Assembly (NCBI GenBank): GCA_026874595.1
Contig: CM049310.1
Coordinates: forward strand, 77,803,056 to 77,867,055
Origin: Sipunculus nudus
Lineage: Eukaryota > Annelida > Sipuncula > Golfingiida > Sipunculidae
Length of the DNA: 64,000 nt
Direction: 5' to 3'
Positions 23,001 to 35,000 of this stretch are shown here, piece after piece. The notes beneath the pieces were generated by a model. That model was not told the origin of the DNA, did not search any database, and was given only the letters and a program-made list of their open reading frames with translations. A program made the translations under genes and the position numbers. How positions within the stretch are numbered: the stretch's first letter is position 1; each line of letters begins with the position of its first letter.

Positions 23001-26000
23001 CCCTTGTTTAATTTTTCTCAGGCACCGGATGAGAGGTGAGAGGGTCCTGTGGAACCCAGGTTGTGATCATGCTGGAATCGCTACTCAGGTAGTTGTAGAA
23101 AAGAAAATCTGGAGAGAAAAGGGTCAGACAAGACATGATATAGGTAGAAAAGCCTTTGTTGAAGAAGTCTGGAAGTGGAAAAAAGAGTGAGTTTTTTTCT
23201 TATGGTATATGTATTTATGAAATTCACATTTATTTTCATATGAAATTTTTTAACTATTTGGAAAATGTTAAATTTTTAAATGGTACACTTTTTAAGCAAT
23301 CAGTAACAGCAAAACACTTTTACACTTTTAATGGGCTAATATGAAACTACATGACAATATTGCAAAACTGTTCTGTTTTGTTTTTCCTCTACCATGTTTT
23401 TTTTTCTTGTTTGAAAATGAAATTTAATTTTTATTGAATCAAAATTTAGAAATTCAATTTTGAGTTTAAAAACAAATCATAATACAGGAATAACAAGAAT
23501 ACAGTTTTGAGTAACACTCTAGTCCACTTTGTATGGACTCAGACTTGGACTCGAGGGTCCGGTACTTGGACTTTTACTTTGAATTTGAGGTCAGGACTCA
23601 AAAAATCAGGCCAAGTCCAGTAGAAGGAATTTAGGCTCTGCTACATTTTATATACAAGTCATTTAAATACATGTGTAAAATATTGACAAAAAAGATTCTA
23701 TACATGTATATACAAAAAATAATATTCCAAGCTTTAGCTCCGCACCAGAAGCTAAATGTAATTAAACAAGTAAAAACCAAGTGTAAACTAACAACAAAAT
23801 ACTTATGGTCATCTCAAATTTTCATTTAAAATTTCTTTTAATTTGGAAATTTATTGGACTCAGACTCAGACCTTCACTTGGGTTCCAGATAACTCAGACT
23901 CAAAGAAGGTGGACTTGGACTCAAACCTCAAGGACTCAGACTTGGACTTGGACTCGAACCTCAAGGACTCAGACTTGGACTTGGACTCGAACCTCAAGGA
24001 CTCAGACTTGGACTTGGACTCGAACCTCAAGGACTCAGACTTGGACTTGGACTCGAACCTCAAGGACTCAGACTTGGGCTTGGACTCGAACCTCAAGGAC
24101 TCAGACTTGGACTTGGACTCGAACCTCAAGGACTCAGACTTGGACTTGGACTCGAACCTCAAGGACTCAGACTTGGACTTGGACTCGAACCTCAAGGACC
24201 TAGACTTGGACTTGGACTCGAACCTCAAGGACTCAGACTTGGACTTGGACTCGAACCTCAAGGACTCAGACTTGGGCTTGGACTCGAACCTCAAGGACTC
24301 AGACTTGGGCTTGGACTCGAACCTCAAGGACTCAGACTTGGGCTTGGACTCGAACCTCAAGGACTCAGACTTGGACTTGGACTCGAACCTCAAGGACTCA
24401 GACTTGGGCTTGGACTCGAACCTCAAGGACTCAGACTTGGGCTTGGACTCGAACCTCAAGGACTCAGACTTGGACTTGGACTCGAACCTCAAGGACTCAG
24501 ACTTGGGCTTGGACTTGAACCTCAAGGACTCAGACTTGGACTTGGACTCGAACCTCAAGGACTCAGACTTGGACTCGAGTGGCCTGGACTTGAACTCGGA
24601 CTCAGACGGTGTGCACTTGACTCGAGGCACCTAGTAGTGGTGTATCACTGTTTCTGTTATTTTTATTTCAATTTTTGTTACAGAAAAGGGGACCATATCT
24701 ACCATCAGATGAAGAGACTTGGGTCTTCCTTAGACTGGACCAGGGATTGTTTCACATTAGATCCTGTAAGATAACGTTTATTTTTTCTCAAGAAATTGCA
24801 TAAATGGTATGAGGTCATGTCTTTTACTGCTATATTCATTTTACAATTAGAGTATAACATTTCTTGTTATATTTCAAACTTTGTTTATCAATTGTAATCT
24901 GAATTAATCTACATTGAATTTCAGTTGTAATCTGAATTAAACTACATTGGAATACCAATTTTGTTTACTTGTTGATGACCTATAAAAACACATCATCAAG
25001 GTTAACACTAATCTGAAGAAGTTCAATTCTATGTTTACCCACCTTTTTCAAATGCTAATGTAATACTATCAGTATATATGGGAATTCTTATTTTGGTTTA
25101 GGTAAAAAAATGAAATAATTGAAGTAAATATTATTGTAAGAATATCATTCGTCTTCATTTAACATGATTAGAATGAGCATTATGACTCTAACAAGTCAGC
25201 CATGGTTTCCATGTGCACGTATAGGTGTAAAAATCGCTCATGTGGTTTGAAACTGTGGTGTTTCTATGTGTCCATCAGTGTATGCGTATGTGTGTATGTG
25301 CTCCTGCAGGTCATATTCACACATAGAGTCAGCATGAACACAGCAGAACCCAGTAAAATGATGTGACTTGAACATCTTCTTTTGTTAAGAAATGCTTGAG
25401 CCACTGTGCCACTGCATAGTTTAGCAAGTTCATGCATATAAGCGCACATGGAAACAGAAATTTTTTCTCATATATGTGCACATGGAAACACAGCCAAACC
25501 TGTTTGTTAGTTCATGTTTGTCTGAGAGACAAAGGCAGTGGTGTTCATGGAGCTATGTGCTTTTGATACTCATGTTGAAGAGTTCATTGTGATATATCTG
25601 TAGAAATTAAGTACAGCAGTGACAGAAGCGTTTATCCGTCTACATGAAGAAGGGCTGATCTACAGAGGGACCAGGCTCGTCAACTGGTCCTGCTTGCTGA
25701 AGTCTGCTATCTCAGACATAGAGGTCAGTCGGTGATGACTTTCTTGTTACTCTAATTTAAGTATGCATTTCTTGGCAAAAAGAAGACAAAAACAATTAAT
25801 ATTTTTTAATTGGCCATATAATGGAGCTTAATATTTGAATATTTTACAAATGATATGAACTTGGACATTCAGAGACAAAACCCTTAGCTGGTTGAGTTGT
25901 TTATTTTTATTTAACATTTTACAGTATTATGCATAACTTTATGTATCTTTCAAATTAAATTTATGGATTTAATTGGAATAAAAATATTTATATGATGGTT

Positions 26001-29000
26001 TAATTTAGTTATTTATCATGTTATTATATATAAAATATGAAGTGTTAAAATAGTTGTGGCTCATTTCATAGAAGTACTCACTGTTAGGAAGGTGTGTAAG
26101 GGTTTTAAGTTCCTTAAGTTGACTCTCTTTAAATCAGAAATATATGTTGAATTAGGTTGAAAATTTACCACTGGAGGGAGCCACTCACCTGGCTGTACCC
26201 GGATACACAGACCCTGTACAGTTTGGTATCTTGGAAACATTTTCCTACCCAATAGACAATTCTGGTGAGCAAAAATGCTGTCCTTATATTAAGATTTTAA
26301 TATCATACAATGTCTGTTACTAAATAATTTATTATAATGAAAATATGTCTCTTATCTGGCCCTATGGGACCCTCACTTTGAACTTTTAGGACTAAAGAGT
26401 AAGTCAGTACTTTAGTTTTGGTTTATGACAAATCGTGTTTCATTCTTTTATTAGTTATGGTTAAATGCTGCATAAACTGGGCATATGAGAACTTGAACTT
26501 CATTTCATCCAGGTTTATTCAACTTTTATGTCATACGTGCTCTATAGTAAAAAAGTAAAAATGATCATCATTTGTGTAAGAAATTAATCAGTAATATTTA
26601 CTTTTTAAACATATATAATTTATTGATATTACTTTTTGCACAAGAAATGATCATGCCTTTAATTATATGTTGACTGGTACTAGAGGAGACCCTTCAGATT
26701 TCAACAACACGTCTTGAGACGATGCTTGGTGATACTGCCGTAGCTGTGCACCCAGATGACCCCAGATATAAGGATCTTGTAGGAAGATCAGTACTTCACC
26801 CTTTATGTGGACGACCACTCCCTATTATCATGGATGACTTTGTAGACCCTGAGTTTGGAACTGGTAAGAACCTGCAAGAAAGCTTTCAACATTTTTGTAG
26901 AAGATGTTATGTGTCAGCAAATAAAGAAATTTGTTGTGAGTATATAGTTTTTGTGCATAGAGCAAGATAGGACTGTCTTTTCCTGTTGTGTTGCCATGCC
27001 CTTTTCAAACCCTGGCCTGGAAAATATACTGAAACCACTCGTTGGGGCTGCCATTTGCATTCAGACTAAACTTCAGATGTCACTATTCGCATGTCAGAAT
27101 TGAAGGTTATACCACTACTGTCTGTCCCACCAAGGGGCCCCCATGGGTTTTTCGCAATAATTAGGACATGCTGATATTTCTGCCCATTTTAATACAATGA
27201 CAGAAAGTATGTGTGTTCCGGCAATAGAGAATGGAAGCTTATAATCAAACTTGTTAAATGCAAACTTTCCAACATTTCCTCATGAAGTGACCTCACAGGA
27301 TCACTTGCATTTGATCATATTTATGGTACCAATCTTACCATCTTAAAATCAATATATGGTTTTCCAATAAGTGTCCTTGACCCTGTCATCTCAGTCAGTA
27401 TGTCATGGCAGGAACAGACTGTTTTCTCAGAAATTAAATTAATTTTTTCACTCAAATTCTTTGCACAGTATGGTGGTGTTCTTTCTTGTAAATATTTACC
27501 AGAGTGCTTGATTGATTTATTTTTAGGTATTTTTTCAATAAACTGAATTTGTAAATAAATACGGCAGAAACTGATGGTTGTCCCTTGGTGTAGGGACTAT
27601 AGTTTTTTCTTCTGTCATCGTCAGTCGTCATCTGTAGGATATCTTGTGAACACGATAACTTTTGAAGGGCTACATATTTTCCTCTTTGTCACACTGATGG
27701 TTCCCATCAAACTCTTGGACAAGTTCAAAACCTGATGACCTTGACCTTCATCTTCAAGGTCAAATCTGCCAAAATGTAAAATTTTTGGGGTTATTTTGTG
27801 AACACAAATACTTTTGAACTGCTGCATATTTTCCTCTGAAATATGTCACACTGATGGTTTCCATCAGAAGGAGTTCGAAAACTGGTGACCTTGACCTTCA
27901 TCTTCAAGGCCAAAAACATCTGCCAAAATGGAAAATTATTGTAAAGGTCATAATTTTTTAAGTATTTCACATTTTGTCCTCAAATTTGGTACACGGATTG
28001 TTCCTACAAAGTTCTCAAAGGTGTTCCAAAGCTGGTAACCTTGACCAATATCTTCAAGGTCAAATCAGCCAAAATATACTTATTGTCTTGTGAATGCAAT
28101 AACTTTTAAAGGATTGATATTTTCCTCACAAATTTGAAACACTGATTGTTGATGTCTCACCGTGTCTCCATTGATATAACCTATATGCAAATGGGGGGTT
28201 TTTGCAAGTGCAAAAACAAGCCATGGTAGTATTAATATTTATTGTTTTGATGTTTTCTTTTCTTGATGTTTTCCCTTCCTGTTGTTTCAGGTGTGGTTAA
28301 GGTGACTCCGGCCCACGACCCTCGTGATCATGAGGTTGGACAGAGACATAGCCTGCCCTCTGTTGACATTCTTGATGATCAGGGATGTATGGTCAATGTT
28401 CCAGACCAGTACAAGGTCAGGGAAGTTTAGCTGTATTCTCTACCGTAAATGTCCTTTTAACTGTATTACTTCTCACAATTACACTTTTATCGGAAGATTT
28501 TCCAGGGTTGCATCAATTCACAGGTGCATGATACATTGTGCATTGCAATACACAGTCAAATATTGGAATCTGAACTCTAATACTACTTAAATGGATCATA
28601 TCATGTATCCTATGTATAGTGTCACAAGTATCACTACACACATTGTATGTGAGGTCATGTATTGTTACAGACCTAAGATTTTCAATGATTAACCCATTCA
28701 CTTAAGCATTTCTAGCATTTTTCCTAAAATTTGGTACATTGTATGATAGATTTTGTATGAAAGTAGTACTACTCTGGGAGAAACAGACAATAATTTAAAT
28801 TTTATTAATAGCTATGGGGGTTGATCAGGTTTGAGTTAAGATGCAAATAAAAAATAATGTATTAAATTGAAAGTAATTAAATTCAGTTTCAAAGGGCTTC
28901 TCTTCCTTGTTTTCCCCTGCTCCGCAGATGTGGGGGACATGGATTTGGGTTAGTCTGTCTGTCCCTCTGTCTGTCCGTCAGGTTTTTTTTTCATTTCCGT

Positions 29001-32000
29001 GCGTTAACTTTCCTAAATTTTATCAGATTTTATTCAAATTTTGGTCAGTGATTGCTCTCATGCATACCTTGGTTTGGATTGGTTTTGGAGTGTCTGTCTG
29101 AAATAATTCTCAACAGCTCAAAAACAAAATTATCAAATTGGTCTAATTTCTCAATGTGTTTAAGTTTTTATGGTCACCTGCAGATGTCTCCACATGTCAT
29201 AATTCTGGTTGCTTATCAAGCATGCATGAAAGACAACAAGATCCCAAAGTGGGGGACATTAATTCCACGAATTTGCTTGTTTAGTTTTTTTTTTTTGCAT
29301 TAAATTTATGTTTTGGAATTCTAAAATGGAGGGTCAATGTGTGTTACCATCCATATGGATTCTGAGCTTCTGTGATGTAGCATTATTATTGTTACCATGG
29401 TTACTGTATGACCTTCAGGGAATGAAGAGATTCACTGCCAGGAATGTGGTCAGGGATGAACTGACTGACAGGGGTCTTTATGTAGGAAGCCAAGAACATC
29501 CCATGGTGCTGCCAGTATGCAGGTAAGTCATTCATTACATGTAATTACATTCAGGTAAATGTTACAGGGCTTTCAGGAACATTGGGGTGTCTGTTATGCT
29601 CAAAATCTCTCAATTTGTGTAGTCAGAGAGGATCAAGACTGGCCCTTGCGGCAGTCACTGATCATTGCCAACCACCTGAAACAAACCAGTCAAAACTCAA
29701 CTGAAAACCTGAAAACGTACCCTTACATTTAACTGTAATCAAATAATTATATAATGAGAATATATATAACCATATTATGATACTATAATGATGTAAACCA
29801 AAAAAAAACCAGATTATACTTCATCTAATCCTTCAGAATTTGACACAGATTCCCTCCCAGTGATGCTCCAAAATTCTGTCTGGCTCTCAGAACTAAAGGC
29901 CTCTGTTTCCTGGACTTGCCAAATTTTCTCCCTATCTAAATCCCTGGGCTGTAAATTGATGTAAGATATAAAGTAGTATGAAACTTTTCTTGCTTTAGAT
30001 TCTTAGATTTTTGAATGATGTAGACTATTTGCACTTGATATGGCCAAAGATGTCATATAAATATAAAAAAACAGTTATATTTTGGATTACCCACTTGAGT
30101 ATTGTAACCAGCTAATTTGTAAATTAGAGTGAAGCTTCATTTTGTAGTCTTGATCTTGTTTACATCGAAAACCCTCAGGCCCCCTGGTTTATTTGCTGAC
30201 TATGTATTAGTACTATTACATTGTTTGAATTATATGAACAAAGTTTAGGAAGGAATATTTCAATATTCAGGCACAGTCAGATAAATTTGAATATTTCTAG
30301 AGTTGAGAAATATGGTTACAAAGACATACTGGGATTGGAAGTAACATGATACTTTTATTCATATGTAAACACTTTTAATACATTATTGTAACCTTTGACC
30401 TTATGGTTGGTCACATAACTACAGGTTACATGATAAAACTTTTGTTTTTATCTATATAGCCGTTCTAAGGATGTTGTGGAACCAAGATTAAAGGAACAGT
30501 GGTTTGTGGACTGTTCTCAGATGGCACAGGTGGCTATAGAGGTAAGCAGTTCTTATCTTAAAAGCGAATCTTCATATAATTGAAAATGCAATTTATATAA
30601 TTTTTTAGAATATACTGTGATTCTTAAATTCTTAAAGGGGCCTTTTCTGATATCTGATGTGTATTAACTAAAAATATTCTCTTGAACTTTTCATAAAATT
30701 AGGTCAGCAAAGGTTGATCCCCTGGTACACAAGCTGTTCATTTTGTTTATATCCACATGTTCCCCATAGTTCTTAAATATGTATGCAGAGTAAGCCAGAA
30801 GTCAAATAATTTATCAGATAAGACAGGTAAGTAGCTTAGTTTAAGCTCTAAAATAATGTTATGACCATGGCCTACAAATATCACTGTCTATAAAAATTTT
30901 GACTGTTTTGTTCAGAAAACAGTCATATTTTTATGCCATCTTGGTTTCAGGGTTTCTAGGGTTGGATAGGGTTTGATCTGTTTAAAGGCTTGAATTGAAC
31001 ATGAGAATCACACTTTGCATTTTTTTACAATTTCTGTAATTTGATTAATTTATCCATACAGGCAGTGAAATCAGGACATTTAGAACTCATACCAAGCAGC
31101 TATGAAAAACAGTGGTATGACTGGCTGGAAAATATAAGGTAATTGACTGAACCAACTCAGCCCTTATTCACCACCCTGTTTACCTGACAATGCCAATAAG
31201 CCTCAAAAACGCTTCTTCACAGAAGGCTTTCCATGCCTTTGGTTGTGAGAGACTAGAGTGACGTTAAAAAGTTTGATCGAGTATGACATCACATTGACTG
31301 ATGTCATCAACTTGAATGGCACTGTTTTTATCTCCTTTCTCCAGTGATGATTATCTTGTTTTGCCATATTTTGGGTTGTTTGTCTCATACAAGTTACATG
31401 CAAGGTGAAACATTTTTATTCACTCTGTAATCAGTGGAATAGCTCGTACAACCTTTCACCTAGAACTTTTGATACTGTTTACTTTGTATAAAAACATACC
31501 CAGAAAAAATGCCAACACAGGTACTGGTACTGACTACATGTGTTCCGGTTATGAGAGTTGCCTAAATTCTGCAAATTTTGTTCATGTCGGGTTATTGACT
31601 GTTGACATTGGGAACGGTAACTTGAATGGTTCCATGCAACTGCTCTGCTCATGATTATTCATTGAATGGTTAGGTCAATCAAATACCAATAGGGCTTCTG
31701 TTTTGGAGCAGTTTTATAGACACATTCATTTTTTCCAGTATTATTCTGTGAAGCCTAAAAACTATTATAACATGTATACTAATTTTCATTAATGTTTTAC
31801 AGCTTTACCTTTTTTACCTAACAAGAACAATTAAAATTAATAAATAATTTTATAATTTAATATACTTCAGACATGTAATCAGTTATGATTTTATGTATTA
31901 ATTGGTTTATTACAAAGTAAAGTCTGATATAGTATGGAGAGGCTTGCTTGTTTAAATGTCATGGAGTGAAAGGTTTTGGAAGGAGACACATATTATCAGA

Positions 32001-35000
32001 TACCTAAGGCCACTTAAAAAAATCAGTGTTCTACCAAATTGCTGCACAACCTGTTGCAGAAACTAAAAAAATTGTCCTCTTGATGCATACTTTTTTTGTC
32101 CCAGAATCCATATAAAAATTCAATGTTTTCATGTGACCTGACAAGCTGTACTGTCAGACACAACCAGGTTATCTATTCAAGTTAGGAAAAAGTTTCATGA
32201 ATAAATTAACTGTACATGTTTCAGGGAGTGGTGTATTTCTCGTCAGCTGTGGTGGGGTCACAGAATCCCAGCGTACAGAGTAGTGACTTCCCAGTACAAG
32301 GTATGTGGCAAACCTTTTTAATATCAGTTTTTTTTTCTGGATGATTGCTCCAAATCTAATTTATCTGGGAGTCTATTATGATAAATACGATGAGGGAAGG
32401 AAGACTTATGGGGACACATCCAACAACAACAGGCTCAAAAGTCATCTGGTGTTTTCTCAATCCATCTGTCCTCCAGGCTGACATGATTTTGTCAAGAATA
32501 TGCATAAGCAACATCCATGGGAAGGGATGGGGGTGGGAGTGGGGGGGGGGGGGTTGCCACTGTCATATTGTTGGAAAAAGTTATTAACAACTAATGAGAG
32601 TGAAAACACAACACATGCCACAATATCCAGCTCATAGTGGTCAGTATATTCTAATCCCTCTCTATCACAATGGTAGCCATATATGGCAAAGGAAACTTGC
32701 ACAAGCAGTGGGTATGTGGGATGAGTCTGAACAAAGGTAAAATGATCACTGCATAATCAGTAAGAAGTGCAGTCTTAGCATGGAAGGAATTTGTGCACTA
32801 AACATCAGCTCAAGATGGTCTCACTAACCTGGTACACCAGCTATTACACAACCTGGCTCAAGTCTCTCCAGGATTTGTATGATACAGTAAAAGCTTGTCT
32901 AATGACCACCTCTCTTTAGCAACCACCTCAAAACATTGGCCACTTCCTCACAATCTTAATTCTTTTTGCTCTTTATATAAGACTGCTTAGATGACCACCT
33001 CGAAAATGCGACCACATTATCGAGGTCCCATTGCTGGTCGTAATTTCCAGGGTTTTACTGTATATTCATAGAACTTTCTGAGATTGGTGACAGTGTCAAG
33101 AACAGTTTTTTAGCTCAGCTGACTTTCAGTCATGCTGAGCTATAGCAGTCACTCTTTGTCCGTCGTCCGTCTGTCCGTCCGTCTGTCCGTTAACCTGGCA
33201 CAAATCGTAACCGCTGGACTTAGAATCTTGTAACTTTACATTCTGAGAGGTCAATGAAAAATCTCCTTGGAAACCAGAAATTAGGTCTCTGTTACCCATA
33301 TCCTCCCAGCTATGGGGCCCCAAAGTACACCCCAGAAAAGTAAAAAATTTCATACAAAAACTTCAATATTTCATTAACTACTTGACTGATGGTCATGATT
33401 TTTGGCATACATATTGACCATGAGATGTTCCATCACTTCCTGAGGACTGGTGGCGCCACCTGTATTTTTCGATTTTTTACGAATTTTTTCTCTATTTTTG
33501 ATACCTTTAAAAATGTGAACATCTGTTAACAAGGCACATATCGTAACGACTGCACCTAGAATCTTCATTCTCGACACACTGAGAGACCTATGAAAAGTCT
33601 CCATGGAAACCAGAAATTAGGTCTCTGTTACCCATATCCTTCGAGCTATGGGGCCCCAAAGTACCCCTCAGAAAAGTCAAAAATTTCATGCAAAAACTTC
33701 AATATCTCATTAAATACTTGACTGATGGTCATGATTTTTGGCATACATATTGATCATGAGATGTTCCATCACTTCCTGCAGACTAGTGGCGCCACCTATA
33801 TCGTTCAATTTTTTACGAATTTTTTTCTCTATTTTTGAGACCTTTCAAAATGTGAACATCTGTTAACAAGGCACAAATCGTAAAGACTGGACCTAGAATC
33901 TTAATTCTTGACACACTGAGAGGTCCATGAAAAATATCCTTGGAAACCAGAAATTAGGTCTCTGTTAACCATATCCTTTGAGCTATGGGGCCCCAAAATA
34001 CCCCCCAGAGTAGTCAAAAATTTCATACAAAAACTTCAATATCTTAATAACTACATCACTGATGGTCATGATTTTTGGCATACATATTGATTATGAGATG
34101 TTCCATCAGTTCCTGCAGACTGGTGGCGCCACCTGTATTGTTCGATTTTTCACAATTTCTTCCTCTATTTTTGAGACCTTTAAGGATGCTGTCATCTGTT
34201 AGCGTGGCACAAATCGTAACGACTGGACCTAGAATCTTCATTCTCGACACACTGAGAGACCTATGGAAAGTCTCCATGGAAACCAGAAATTAGGTCTCTG
34301 TTACCCATAAATTTTGAGCTATGGGGCCCCAAAGTACCCCCAAGAAAAGTAAAAAATTTCATACAAAAACTTCAATATCTCATTAACTACTTGACTGATG
34401 GTCATGATTTGTGGCATAACTATTGATCATGAGATGTGTCATCACTGCCTGCAGACTGGTGGGGCCACCTGAATAGTTGGATTTTTTATGAATTTTTTTC
34501 TCTATTTTTGAGACCTTTCAAAATGTGAACATCTGTTAACAAGGCACAAATCGTAAAGACTGGACCTAGAATCTTAATTCTTGCCACACTGAGAGGTCCG
34601 TGAAAAATCTCCTTGGAAACCAGAAATAAGGTCTCTGTTACCCATATCCTTCGAGCTATGGGGCCCCAAAGTACCCCCCCCCCCCCCCCCGAGTAGTCAA
34701 AAATTTCATACAAAAACTTCAATATCCCAATAACTACATCACTGATGGTCATAATATTCGGCATACATATTGATCATGAGATTTATCATCAGTTCCTGCA
34801 GACTGGTGGCGCCACCTTTATTGTTTGATTTTTTTACGATTTCTTCCTCTATTTTTGAGACCTTTAAGGATGCTGTCATCTGTTAACGTCGCATAAATCG
34901 TAACGACTGCACCTAGAATCTTCATTCTTGACACACTGAGAGACCTTTGAAAAGTCTCCATGGAAACCAGAAATTAGGTCTCTCTTACCCATATCCATCG

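Noticed and set aside
23843-24634. 263-codon open frame of 11-residue repeats ([11 protein letters not shown]), also open on the other strand
   Set aside because: It is a 33-bp minisatellite within VARS2 intron 5. Openness on both strands follows from a stop-free unit divisible by three, and there is no protein family match.
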